From: 20CM-2-55-15 sp964633285
Lineage (GTDB): Bacteria; Acidobacteriota; Terriglobia; 20CM-2-55-15
DNA length: 64,000 bases
Direction: 5' to 3'
NCBI GenBank assembly: GCA_964633285.1
Contig: CAZWGA010000006.1
Location: 86,336-150,335, forward strand
The notes below the pieces were generated by a model. That model was not told the origin of the DNA and did not search any database. It saw only the letters and a list, made by a program, of their open reading frames with translations. Made by a program: the position numbers and the translations under genes. Positions 8,852 through 16,954 of this stretch are shown here, in pieces; the first letter of the stretch is position 1; the number at the start of each line of letters is the position of its first letter.

Positions 8852-9014
8852 CTTCAGCAAGCACGGTTAAACCCAAAGTCCTCGCATTCCCTAAGTCAAG
8901 TAACAGCAAGGATTCGCGGCAGCCATCAGCCTGAAACGCAGTTCGAAAAAAGAGGACATGGGTAGCCCGATGGGTATGCGTATTCCCATGACTTCGGGAG
9001 GTCCGTACATTCGG

Positions 9015-9042
9015 TTGCGCTGGTTTACAGAAGCGGTATCAT
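9015..9042 (+). promoter_or_regulatory. Possible sigma70-type promoter for the lysine-rich gene
   Basis: TTGCGC (9015-9020), a 16-base spacer and TATCAT (9037-9042) resemble -35/-10 boxes and would start transcription about 45 bases before the preferred start codon at 9095. The rest of the 8852-9094 gap shows no gene. Confidence 0.35.
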
Positions 9043-9094
9043 GTCTCGCGAGACGAGGCCGGAGGAAACGCGGCCTCCTGCACAAGGAGAACAA

Positions 9095-9466
9095 ATGAGC
9101 AGAGAAGATGATTTATTTGGGGATTTCAGTGAGCCACTCGACGACACGGACGCTGGGCAGGAAGGAACCTCCGAGATCATTATCGAAGAAACAATTATAG
9201 AGGCCGAAGCCGAGCCTCCTGTCTACGAGGAACCACCTCAGCCGCCTCCGGCACCGAGAGCAAAGCCGTCGCCGAAAAAGAAAGCCGCGAAAGCAAAGAA
9301 GGCAAAAACCAAGCTAAAGCCAAAAGCGAAAGCGAAAGCGAAAAAGAAGAAAGCCACGAAGACAACGAGCAAGCCTGCGGCGAAAAAGACAAAAAAGACA
9401 AAAAAGACAAAGCCCGCGAAAAAGACAAAGAAAAAGAAGGCGTCCAAGCCAAAGCCGAAGAAATAG
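9095..9466 (+). CDS. Lysine/alanine-rich basic protein, acidic N-terminus with histone H1-like tail
   Basis: Protein of 123 residues in two halves. Residues about 1-48 are strongly acidic and then proline-rich (EEPPQPPPAPRAKP). From about residue 55 to the end it is almost only Lys, Ala, Pro and Thr in KAKK and KKTKK units, resembling the C-terminal tails of histone H1-like or AlgP-like bacterial proteins. Start ATG 9095 is chosen because AAGGAG lies five bases upstream; the frame stays open to 9041. The tail suggests nucleic-acid or polyanion binding, which is inference only. The low-complexity tail also generates long antisense frames, which are artefacts. Confidence 0.75.
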   Translation: MSREDDLFGDFSEPLDDTDAGQEGTSEIIIEETIIEAEAEPPVYEEPPQPPPAPRAKPSPKKKAAKAKKAKTKLKPKAKAKAKKKKATKTTSKPAAKKTKKTKKTKPAKKTKKKKASKPKPKK

Positions 9467-9475
9467 ACTTTCCGA

Positions 9476-9528
9476 ACTGTAGGGTCTATGACCGCCAATC
9501 GCCGGCGGTCATAGACCGCAGCTACAGT
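9476..9528. repeat. Long hairpin element (REP-like / terminator)
   Basis: GGTCTATGACCGCC (9483-9496) pairs perfectly with 9504-9517 across a 7-base loop. Outside a 4-base bulge, ACTGTAG (9476-9482) pairs with CTACAGT (9522-9528). The stem ends one base before the ATG of the next gene, so it may end transcription of the lysine-rich gene, block initiation at 9530, or both. Its word set differs from the GAATTC-ended family elsewhere in the window. Confidence 0.75.
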
Positions 9529-9529
9529 C

Positions 9530-10624
9530 ATGAGCATTGTTTCAACCCTCAAACGGATGGTTCCAAACCCACTGCGGCCTCCCCTCCGCAAATGCATTGA
9601 TCTGCTTCGCTCCCAAAAGTCCTACGCCGGCCGAATGGAACAGGAAATGGACGCGTACAATTCGATCGAAAACGTTCACGATCTGCCTCGCATCGCTCAG
9701 TACTGGTTTGATAAGTACATTGCTCCAATGTACGGGCCATTCGGATTCGCGAATTCAATCGAGTTTTTCCGAACCTATATTGCGCGCATGTGCGTTGAAA
9801 AGTCGCCGGAGACGGTGTCCATACTGAGCATCGGCTCCGGAAACTGTGCTTCCGAAATCAATATTGCGGAATGGTTGCGCGAACAATCGATCGGGAATTA
9901 TCGATTCGAATGTGTCGACATCAATCCCGCTCTCCTGAAACGCGGGGCGGCATCGGCTGACGTGAAAGGCCTGACGCGCCAGTTTGTTTTTTCGTCGTTC
10001 GATCTGAACCGTAAACGAAGCCCTGGACAGATGTATCACTTCGTCCTCGCGATCCAGTCGTTGCATCACATCGTCGAACTCGAAGAACTCTTCACTCAGA
10101 TTCACCAGTTGCTGCATCCTGAGGGATATTTCCTGGCCGACGACATGATCGGGCGGAATGGTCATCAGCGATGGCCGGAAGCATTGGAGTTGCTCGATGA
10201 TCTGTGGGCGGAACTTCCGGACAAATATAAATACAATCGCCAGCTAAAACGGTTCGAGAAAAGGTACGAGAATTGGGATTGCTCGAAAGAAGGATTCGAA
10301 GGAATTCGCTCGCAGGACATCCTGCCGCTGTTAACCAGCCGTTTCAATTTTGAATTGTTCATTGCCTTCGGAAATGTCATCGATATTTTTGTTGATCGCG
10401 GTTTTGGCCCGAACTTCGATCCCGACATCGAACGCGATCGCGCGTTCATCGATCTCGTTCAGGCTCTCGACATGGCAAAAATCGAAAGCGGCGCACTGAA
10501 ACCCACCCACATGCTCGCCGCGATGACGAAGAACCCGATCGCGAGAACGAAGATGTACAGGCATCTTTCGCCCGAGTTTTGCATCCGACGGCCCGGCATC
10601 AGGCCTCAGGTATCGAGTTCATGA
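9530..10624 (+). CDS. Class I SAM-dependent methyltransferase
   Basis: Methyltransferase of up to 364 residues. The SAM-binding Rossmann motif I is VSILSIGSGNCASEINIA near residues 96-113, the acidic end of strand 2 is FECVDINPALL, and motif post-II/IV is MYHFVLAIQSLHHIVELEELF followed by GYFLADDMIGRNG. The substrate is not evident. The ATG at 9530 touches the preceding hairpin and has no separate ribosome site; the ATG at 9560 is a reasonable alternative. The end overlaps the next start as ATGA (10621-10624), so translation is coupled to the YfhO-like membrane protein, which suggests a lipid or glycan substrate. Confidence 0.82.
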   Translation: MSIVSTLKRMVPNPLRPPLRKCIDLLRSQKSYAGRMEQEMDAYNSIENVHDLPRIAQYWFDKYIAPMYGPFGFANSIEFFRTYIARMCVEKSPETVSILSIGSGNCASEINIAEWLREQSIGNYRFECVDINPALLKRGAASADVKGLTRQFVFSSFDLNRKRSPGQMYHFVLAIQSLHHIVELEELFTQIHQLLHPEGYFLADDMIGRNGHQRWPEALELLDDLWAELPDKYKYNRQLKRFEKRYENWDCSKEGFEGIRSQDILPLLTSRFNFELFIAFGNVIDIFVDRGFGPNFDPDIERDRAFIDLVQALDMAKIESGALKPTHMLAAMTKNPIARTKMYRHLSPEFCIRRPGIRPQVSSS

Positions 10625-12837
10625 GCCGCTTTCGAAGTGGCCGCTGGATTCTGCTCTTTGTTCTTACGATCTCACTTTTCTACTGGAGAATTGCGTTCAC
10701 GAAACAATTTTCAATCCTATGGCAGTGGGAATCTGTGACCCAGAGTTATTCGTGGTACAACTTCGCTTCTCAGGCTGTGCACAAAGGCATCCTGCCGGTG
10801 TGGGATCCTTACCGGTTTTCCGGAAACACCTTCATCGGAGAAATGCAGACCGGTCTCTTTTATCCGCTGAAACTCGTTGCCTACCTCATGCCGCTGGACA
10901 GCAACGGATTGTTTTCGGAGCGCGTCTACAACGAGCTCTATGTTTTGACGCATATTTTCGCGGCACTCTTCATGTTCATGCTCGCCCGATATCTGCGTCT
11001 TTCAGCATTTGCGTCTTTCGTGGCGGGATTGATCTTTTCGCTTGGCGGCTACCTGGGCAACACTGCTTATCCCCACACGCTGGATTCGGGAATATGGCTG
11101 CCCTTTGTCGTTCTTTTCTTTTTGAAGGCCGCTCAAGATATTCCTGCGAAGCAGGCTGCGTTTTACGCATCGCTTTCCGGTCTCGGTGTGGGCATGTCGA
11201 TCCTTGGCGGCGGCATCCATATCGTGATCATGGAGGGCATCGTAATCGCCACGCTGTGTCTGGCCGGGCATGAACGAAAGCCTTTGCGTGCGCGGGCCGT
11301 CGTCCTGGCCGCACTTGTGGGAGTGATTGGTTTCATGCTCGGCGCGGTTCAAATGCTTCCTTCGATGGAATACGGTCCGATGTCCTATCGCTGGATTGGG
11401 GGTAACGCTCCGATCCGATTTCTTCAGCGCGTGCCCTATCAATACCTCGGGGGAATCGCGAGGTTTTCACCCCGCTCGCTGTTTGCATTCCTTCTCGGCT
11501 CCGCAAGTCCAGGCGATCATTCACCGAGCAATTATTTCGGAGTCTTGCCTTTTCTGTTGTCGATAGTGGGTGCATGGCGATGCTGGCGCGAACCACGAGT
11601 GAAGTACTTCACCGTCCTCGCCGCCGGCGCCTATCTTTACAGTTGGGGTGAATTCTCTTTTTTGCACGGGTTGCTCTACCTCGTGCCCGGGCTCGACATT
11701 GCCCGCGAGGCGGGGCGCTTCATTCTCCTCACGCATTTTTCGGCGGCCATTCTCGGCGGATATGGTATCGACCACCTCTTTGATCAAAGTAACGCGCGCG
11801 ATCCCCGGATCCTGGCATTTCTACGATGGGTGAAGTGGCTCGTTGTTTTTCTGGCGGGCCTTCTCATCGTGGGCAGCATTCAAACGGTGATCGGAGTCGA
11901 TGACTGGTATTTCATGTCATTCTTTCTGATCGGCACTGCCTATGCGCTGCTCGAGGTGGTTGCAAGAGGATATGGATCCGCTGCGGCAAAGACCGCCCTG
12001 GTGTTTCTTCTTCTTTGGGACCTGTACGAATTCAACTGGACGATTCGAAACAAAGAATTCGCTCAGTCCCGAAAAGAAGATCACATGGAAGAGCTGATGC
12101 AAACCCGCAAACTCGTGAATTTATTGAAGTCTCAGGCGGGGCCATTTCGCATCCACTTCGACGCGGAGTTTCCGCCGAATCTCGGTGACGTCTACGGCAT
12201 CGAAATGACCGGCGGAATGAGCGCAACAATGCTGACGGATTATGTCGGATATCTGGGCCATGAGAAGATGCCGCAGTTGTTGAATGTGCGCTACACACTT
12301 CGCCGCGTGGATAAACCTGCCGATCGGCCACCCGTTTTTTCGGACGGGGTTTGGAATGTTTTCGAGAATCCTGCATTTGGCGATCGGGCATGGATTGTGC
12401 ATCACGTCATCGTCGATCCGTCGAAGGAGCGGCCCCTCAAGGAACTTCGAGATCCTTCGTTCAATCCCGCTCGAACTGCCATTCTTGAGATACCGCTCCA
12501 GGAACCTGTCGATACCGAATCCGATGTTCCGGCAACTCGCGTTCAAATCCTTCGCTCGGAGCTTTCCAGTGAGGAGTTTCGCGCCCAGTCCAACGGCCCG
12601 GGCTTGCTCGTCGCCAGTGAGGTGTTCTATCCGGGGTGGCAGGCCTTCGTGAACGGCCGTTCCAGTCCGATTTACCGGGTTGATGGATTGCTTCGGGGCG
12701 TTGTCGTGCCGAACGGCGAAAGCATCGTTCGATTTGATTATCGTCCCTTTTCTTTACGAGCTGGAGCGGCCATGGGACTCGCGGCTATTCTCGCAACCGC
12801 TATTCTGGGCGCCGGCATTCCGATTCGAAAATGGTGA
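10621..12837 (+). CDS. YfhO-like polytopic membrane glycosyltransferase-type protein
   Basis: Integral membrane protein of 738 residues with about twelve hydrophobic segments and a C-terminal soluble domain. It shows the YfhO/GT-C hallmark GILPVWDPYRFSGNTFIG with YPLKLVAYLMP in the first loop. A later segment reads GLDIAREAGRFILLTHFSAAILGGYGI. The C-terminal part VASEVFYPGWQAFVNGRSSPIYRVDGLLRGVVVPNG matches YfhO C-termini. GT-C proteins use polyprenyl-phosphate sugars outside the membrane; YfhO homologues are tied to (lipo)teichoic glycosylation, so the exact role here is open. The ATG at 10621 is preferred to the TTG at 10579. Confidence 0.78.
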   Translation: MSRFRSGRWILLFVLTISLFYWRIAFTKQFSILWQWESVTQSYSWYNFASQAVHKGILPVWDPYRFSGNTFIGEMQTGLFYPLKLVAYLMPLDSNGLFSERVYNELYVLTHIFAALFMFMLARYLRLSAFASFVAGLIFSLGGYLGNTAYPHTLDSGIWLPFVVLFFLKAAQDIPAKQAAFYASLSGLGVGMSILGGGIHIVIMEGIVIATLCLAGHERKPLRARAVVLAALVGVIGFMLGAVQMLPSMEYGPMSYRWIGGNAPIRFLQRVPYQYLGGIARFSPRSLFAFLLGSASPGDHSPSNYFGVLPFLLSIVGAWRCWREPRVKYFTVLAAGAYLYSWGEFSFLHGLLYLVPGLDIAREAGRFILLTHFSAAILGGYGIDHLFDQSNARDPRILAFLRWVKWLVVFLAGLLIVGSIQTVIGVDDWYFMSFFLIGTAYALLEVVARGYGSAAAKTALVFLLLWDLYEFNWTIRNKEFAQSRKEDHMEELMQTRKLVNLLKSQAGPFRIHFDAEFPPNLGDVYGIEMTGGMSATMLTDYVGYLGHEKMPQLLNVRYTLRRVDKPADRPPVFSDGVWNVFENPAFGDRAWIVHHVIVDPSKERPLKELRDPSFNPARTAILEIPLQEPVDTESDVPATRVQILRSELSSEEFRAQSNGPGLLVASEVFYPGWQAFVNGRSSPIYRVDGLLRGVVVPNGESIVRFDYRPFSLRAGAAMGLAAILATAILGAGIPIRKW

Positions 12838-14141
12838 CCCGGCTCCTCGCAATCATCAACGGTTGGATTCTCGCGGCGGTGTTCTATTCGTATCGGTTTG
12901 CATACTTCACGATGGATGACTTCGATAACATCTACTGGGCACGCACACAGACCTTGCCCTCCATGATGTGGCACAACCTTAATCCGCTATCGGACTTCTT
13001 TCGCCCCTTTGGAATGACGATTTATTGGTTTTTGTGGAAGATGTTTGATCTGCACGCATTGCCGTATCACTTGTTCGCCTGGGCGCTTCATGCCGGCAAC
13101 GTCATTCTGGTGTACGTTCTCATTTCCCAAATCACCGGCTCCCGCTCCGGCGCCGCGTTGGGTGTAATGTTGTTCGGTTTTCGCGCGAATTTTGCCGATG
13201 TCTATTGGAACTTCGGCAGCATCTTCGACTTGCTGGCACTCTTCCTGATGCTCGTCACACTTTGGATTTATATTCGGAAGCCATTGTCCTATCGCAGCAT
13301 CGTTCTGATTGTGCTTCTCTATCTTCTGGCGATTCGCTCGAAAGAAATGGCGATTACCCTGCCTGCAGTCCTGATGTTCTATGACCTTTGCTTCCGTCGA
13401 AAGTTCGATCGGCTCCGCCTCGCATTGTATGGATGTCTGTTCGGAATGGGTCTATGGTTTGCCTTTTTCAAAATCTCAACAATGGCGAAGGTTCATTCGA
13501 CCGATCCCTACTACATGAATTTCACGGCGCTGACGTTAGGAAGAGGATTCGGATGGTATTTCAACGGTCTGTACGGGACGCCTCTTCGATGGGGAGCCTG
13601 GTTAACCATCGCCGCAGTCTTGCTGTGCACGATGACGATGTTGAAGGAACGTCGTGGAATTTTCTTCCTGGGGTATCTATTCGTGACCTTACTGCCGGTC
13701 GTTTTTCTGGTGAATCACCGTTTTGATTTCTATTGGTATGTTCCTTTCTTCGGAATTGCCGGACTTGTTGCGACGCTTGTCAACGCGTTGGAGGAAAATC
13801 TTCGTCGCGGGTTTTCTCCAAAAGCAGTGTATGCGGCCGGCATCGCGGCATTCCTTGTCGTTGGAGCGGCTCACTGCCTCGAGGAGAGCCGCAGGATCGC
13901 TTCACACCTTCAGTTGCAGCGCGAACAATCGGCAGAATATGTACGATTCACCGATATACTGAGCCGGTTGCCCCAGCCCGGCGAGGCAGAGACGGTTTAC
14001 TACAAAACTTTTCCGCAACAACTGGCCGGTGCCGGTTTGACCATCGCGACTCAAGTCGCGCTTCATCGAACCGACGTAAAGGTTGAAATTGTGGATACGT
14101 TTCCGGTTCCGTGCCGCTACTGCATCGACTTTGTGAGATAG
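12831..14141 (+). CDS. Polytopic membrane protein, GT-C/glycosyltransferase family 39-like
   Basis: Membrane protein of 436 residues starting 7 bp inside the YfhO-like gene. About ten hydrophobic segments are visible. The first periplasmic loop carries the acidic pair FTMDDFDNIYWAR typical of GT-C enzymes, followed by LSDFFRPFGMTIYWFLWKMF and later an RSKEMAITLPAVL loop. The C-terminal 100 residues are soluble and lack a recognised domain. It probably transfers sugar from a lipid carrier, together with its YfhO-like neighbour. The family assignment rests on topology and the DD motif only. Confidence 0.65.
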   Translation: MVTRLLAIINGWILAAVFYSYRFAYFTMDDFDNIYWARTQTLPSMMWHNLNPLSDFFRPFGMTIYWFLWKMFDLHALPYHLFAWALHAGNVILVYVLISQITGSRSGAALGVMLFGFRANFADVYWNFGSIFDLLALFLMLVTLWIYIRKPLSYRSIVLIVLLYLLAIRSKEMAITLPAVLMFYDLCFRRKFDRLRLALYGCLFGMGLWFAFFKISTMAKVHSTDPYYMNFTALTLGRGFGWYFNGLYGTPLRWGAWLTIAAVLLCTMTMLKERRGIFFLGYLFVTLLPVVFLVNHRFDFYWYVPFFGIAGLVATLVNALEENLRRGFSPKAVYAAGIAAFLVVGAAHCLEESRRIASHLQLQREQSAEYVRFTDILSRLPQPGEAETVYYKTFPQQLAGAGLTIATQVALHRTDVKVEIVDTFPVPCRYCIDFVR

Positions 14142-14156
14142 AATCGCCCGTGAGCC

Positions 14157-14771
14157 ATGAATAACGAACGATTGGAGCAGCAGATCCGCTTTGTTCTCGA
14201 GATCGATAAACTCAAAACCATTCTTCGCCGTACCTACTTGATTAACGCCGAGCGGCGCGAGAACACCGCCGAACATAGCTGGCATCTCGCGATCATGGCG
14301 ATTCTGCTGGCGGAATACGCAAACGAACCGGTTGACGTGCAACGTGTCGTCAAAATGGTCCTGGTTCACGACATTGTCGAAATTGACGCAGGCGATACGT
14401 ACTACTACGACAACGCCGCCGCTGCCGACAAGAGCGTGAGAGAAATCGCCGCGGCGGATCGTTTGTTCGCCATCTTACCTTCCGATCAGGGAAACGAACT
14501 GCGCCTGCTTTGGGAAGAATTCGAACGCGGTGAAACGGCCGATGCGCGATTTGCGGCGGCCCTGGATCGTTTTATTCCGCAATTGCACAACTATCACACC
14601 AGGGGCAAGTCCTGGAACGAGCATGGCATTACGGCGGATCGTGTTCTGGAACGCAATGTCTGCATCTCGGAAGGCTCTAGGCCGCTGTGGGAATATGCCC
14701 GGGCTCTGCTGAACGACGCGGTGGAGAAGGGTTTTCTGCCTCGCAAGAAGAATTCGGTGTCAGAGGCATAA
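14157..14771 (+). CDS. HD-domain phosphohydrolase (HDDC2/YfbR-like)
   Basis: Cytoplasmic metal-dependent phosphohydrolase of 204 residues. The HD signature is in place: His in RENTAEHSWHLAIMA, HD in VLVHDIVEIDAGDTYYYD, and the distal Asp in AALDRFIPQLHNYHT. Relatives are 5'-deoxynucleotidases. The last five codons and the TAA stop (14757-14771) come from the left arm of a large hairpin element (14750-14832), so the C-terminal tail SVSEA appears to be donated by the repeat. It starts 15 bp after the GT-C-like gene. Confidence 0.87.
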   Translation: MNNERLEQQIRFVLEIDKLKTILRRTYLINAERRENTAEHSWHLAIMAILLAEYANEPVDVQRVVKMVLVHDIVEIDAGDTYYYDNAAAADKSVREIAAADRLFAILPSDQGNELRLLWEEFERGETADARFAAALDRFIPQLHNYHTRGKSWNEHGITADRVLERNVCISEGSRPLWEYARALLNDAVEKGFLPRKKNSVSEA

Positions 14772-14832
14772 ATCACCCGAATAGAGATTTATTTTCCCTA
14801 TTGGGGTGATTTAGGCCTCTGACACCGAATTC
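14750..14832. repeat. GAATTC-ended long hairpin element (29-bp arms)
   Basis: Arms 14750-14778 and 14804-14832 match at 28 of 29 positions as inverted repeats, with a 25-base AT-rich centre. The outer word is GAATTCGGTGTCAGAGGC; the inner part (TAAATCACCC) is specific to this copy. The left arm overlaps the 3' end of the HD-domain gene and contains its stop codon. It could act as a terminator. Confidence 0.85.
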
Positions 14833-14993
14833 AAACATGCTATGCTTTCGAAGTTAACCCAGCAGTCCTATGTGGACTGTTGTCCTTTACGACTCAGGAG
14901 CGCGTTGTTACTGTCAGGAGAGTTGATTCTGGTTTTTGATCCCTTTCCCGCCATTCCCACGAAGTTCCTTACAAAATTGAATTAGGAAGAAGA

Positions 14994-15284
14994 ATGTCCA
15001 AAAAAATCTACGTTGGTAATTTGTCGTTTCGAACGACAGAAGAAGAACTCAGCAGCTTTTTCGAGCAGGCTGGTGCAGTCGAATCCGTCAGCATCATCAC
15101 GGATCGGGACACCGGACGCTCCAAAGGGTTCGGGTTCGTTTCGATGAACGATGACGATGCTGAAAAAGCCATCGCCGCGTTCAACGGCAAGGAATTCGGC
15201 GGCCGCGCTCTGACTGTGAACGAAGCGCGTCCCATGGTGAAGAAGGAATTCACCAGCCGAGCCGGCCGTAACAACCGCTGGTAG
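14994..15284 (+). CDS. RRM-type RNA-binding protein
   Basis: Small RNA-binding protein of 96 residues consisting of one RNA recognition motif. RNP2 is IYVGNL (5-10) and RNP1 is KGFGFVSM (44-51), followed by a short basic tail (TSRAGRNNRW). Similar glycine-poor RRM proteins in cyanobacteria and other bacteria are often cold-induced. A GGAAGA ribosome site precedes the ATG. The 161-bp leader between the hairpin element and this gene is long for this compact window and could be a regulated 5' UTR, but no known motif was recognised in it. Confidence 0.93.
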   Translation: MSKKIYVGNLSFRTTEEELSSFFEQAGAVESVSIITDRDTGRSKGFGFVSMNDDDAEKAIAAFNGKEFGGRALTVNEARPMVKKEFTSRAGRNNRW

Positions 15285-15287
15285 GCG

Positions 15288-15962
15288 TTGCCTCAACCTT
15301 CGTTTAAATCTGCGTCGCGCCAGCAGGAAAGCCTGCTGGCGCCGCTCGAAAAGAAAATCTTGATCGGCCTTGCCCGCCGAATGCCACGCTGGGTCAACTC
15401 GGATCATCTGACGTTGCTCGGTTTCCTCGGCATGATTCTGGCCGGAACTTTTTACGCCCTCGCGAAATGGAATTCGCTGTTTCTAGCCGGCGCCGTGGTG
15501 TCTCTCGGAATCAACTGGTTTGGAGACAGCCTTGATGGCACGCTTGCTCGCTTTCGCGATCAACAACGGCCCCGATATGGCTTTTACGTCGATCACATTA
15601 TCGACTCCTTCGGCGCGATTTTTCTGATCGGTGGGCTCGGTATTTCCGGTTACATGACCGGCACTGTGGCGATGGCCCTGCTGATCGCTTATTTCCTGCT
15701 TTCGATCGAGCTCTATCTCGCCACGTATACCGTCGGGATCTTCCGGCTATCGTTTAGCATCTGGGGGCCAACCGAACTTCGAATCGTGCTTGGCATCGGC
15801 ACTTTTGTTCTTTTTGAAAAACCTGTCGTCGAAATCGCGGGTGACCGATATTTCCTGTGCGATGTGGGCGCTGTTGTTGCCATGATCGGGATGGTCCTGA
15901 TGGCGATTGTGAACACGATTCGAAATACGGTGAAGCTTTATCGCGAGGAACGCATCAAGTGA
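15288..15962 (+). CDS. CDP-alcohol phosphatidyltransferase family membrane enzyme
   Basis: Membrane enzyme of 224 residues that would transfer a phosphatidyl group from a CDP-lipid to an alcohol. The complete signature D-G-x2-A-R-x8-G-x3-D-x3-D is present as DGTLARFRDQQRPRYGFYVD followed by HIID. Around six hydrophobic segments follow the motif. The TTG at 15288 is used because the stretch before the first ATG (15381), LEKKILIGLARRMPRWV, looks conserved for the family. The end overlaps the GtrA start by 4 bases. The alcohol substrate cannot be read from sequence. Confidence 0.85.
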   Translation: MPQPSFKSASRQQESLLAPLEKKILIGLARRMPRWVNSDHLTLLGFLGMILAGTFYALAKWNSLFLAGAVVSLGINWFGDSLDGTLARFRDQQRPRYGFYVDHIIDSFGAIFLIGGLGISGYMTGTVAMALLIAYFLLSIELYLATYTVGIFRLSFSIWGPTELRIVLGIGTFVLFEKPVVEIAGDRYFLCDVGAVVAMIGMVLMAIVNTIRNTVKLYREERIK

Positions 15963-16366
15963 AAGCCGGCACGTTTCGCGTGTGGCTGAAGTTCAATGCG
16001 GTCGGGTTTATCGGCGTTGCTGTTCAGTTGCTGGTCTTGACAATGCTCAAGAGCGGCCTGGGTCTGAATTATCTGGCAGCCACTGTAATCGCGGTCGAAA
16101 CGGCTGTCCTGCACAATTTTGTCTGGCATGAGCGTTGGACCTGGGCTGACCGGACACGAAATCAATCGGGAAGCATGTTTGGAAGGCTTCTGCGATTTCA
16201 TGTCGCCAACGGAGTTGTTTCGATTGCCGGAAACCTCACGCTGATGTGGCTCTTCGTCTCACAGTTGCATCTGCATTACTTTTTCGCCAATCTAATTGCG
16301 ATCGCGACCTGTTCGATCGTTAATTTTCTCGCGAGCGATCGCCTGGTTTTCAGGGAGATGGTTTGA
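15959..16366 (+). CDS. GtrA family small membrane protein
   Basis: Membrane protein of 135 residues with four hydrophobic helices and the family pattern FNAVGFIGVAVQL, NYLAATVIAVETAVLHNFVWHERWTW, FHVANGVVSIAGN and NLIAIATCSIVNFLASDRLVF. GtrA-type proteins are thought to flip polyprenyl-phosphate-sugars or support cell-surface polysaccharide synthesis. The start is a GTG whose last bases form the stop of the phosphatidyltransferase gene (GTGA); the open frame further upstream overlaps that gene and is rejected. Confidence 0.88.
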   Translation: MKAGTFRVWLKFNAVGFIGVAVQLLVLTMLKSGLGLNYLAATVIAVETAVLHNFVWHERWTWADRTRNQSGSMFGRLLRFHVANGVVSIAGNLTLMWLFVSQLHLHYFFANLIAIATCSIVNFLASDRLVFREMV

Positions 16367-16398
16367 CGCCGCGCCGGCTTATAAAAAGGGAGAACGCC

Positions 16399-16833
16399 AT
16401 GGAATCTGTAGCCAATGACCTTCAGGGTGTTTTGAGAATTGCCGATAAACTCCGTCAGATCGATGACGCTGCCGCATCCGTGAGGCCCGCGCCCGGCAAG
16501 TGGTCCAACAAAGAAATCCTCGGTCATCTCGTCGATTCGGCGGCGAACAATCATCAGCGGTTTGTACGGCTGCAATTGTCCCCTCGTATTGATCTGCCTG
16601 GTTATGATGGCGACGAGTGGGTCCGGGTGCAAGGCTACCAGGACCGGCCATGGCGGGAAATCATCGACCTCTGGCAGATGTACAACACGCAACTGGCAGC
16701 AGTGATTCGCCGAGTCGATCCCAAAGCGCTGCGAAACAACTGGCACACTCCGGACGGCAACGACCTCGACCTGGAATTCATCATTCGCGACTACGTGGTC
16801 CATATGAAGCATCATCTGGACCAGATACTTTAG
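16399..16833 (+). CDS. DinB-like four-helix metal-binding protein
   Basis: Cytoplasmic protein of 144 residues of the DinB/YfiT superfamily. The presumed metal ligands are His in WSNKEILGHLVDSA and the C-terminal His cluster YVVHMKHHLDQI. The block NNHQRFVRLQL is also typical. Members include thiol-dependent transferases and many uncharacterised proteins, so no reaction is assigned. The ATG at 16399 is chosen for its AGGGAGA ribosome site; the frame is open to 16363, inside gtrA's stop region. Confidence 0.85.
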   Translation: MESVANDLQGVLRIADKLRQIDDAAASVRPAPGKWSNKEILGHLVDSAANNHQRFVRLQLSPRIDLPGYDGDEWVRVQGYQDRPWREIIDLWQMYNTQLAAVIRRVDPKALRNNWHTPDGNDLDLEFIIRDYVVHMKHHLDQIL

Positions 16834-16954
16834 TGCGGATTTTTTCGGCTCTCTTGTTAGAATGGTCCTTGAACCTGATATGTCAGGAGGCATAATTCGA
16901 CAGGACTTCCGGATTCCTTCCTAGGTTTCGAGTTCAGTCACGATCCACAACAAC

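Noticed and set aside
9195..9597. Hydrophobic or Ser/Phe-rich minus-strand frames opposite the lysine-rich gene
   Set aside because: They are the complement of AAG/AAA-rich codons and have no independent start signal.
10579..10620. TTG start giving the YfhO-like protein 14 more residues
   Set aside because: The ATG at 10621 overlaps the methyltransferase stop as ATGA, the usual arrangement in this window, and gives a standard N-terminal signal anchor.
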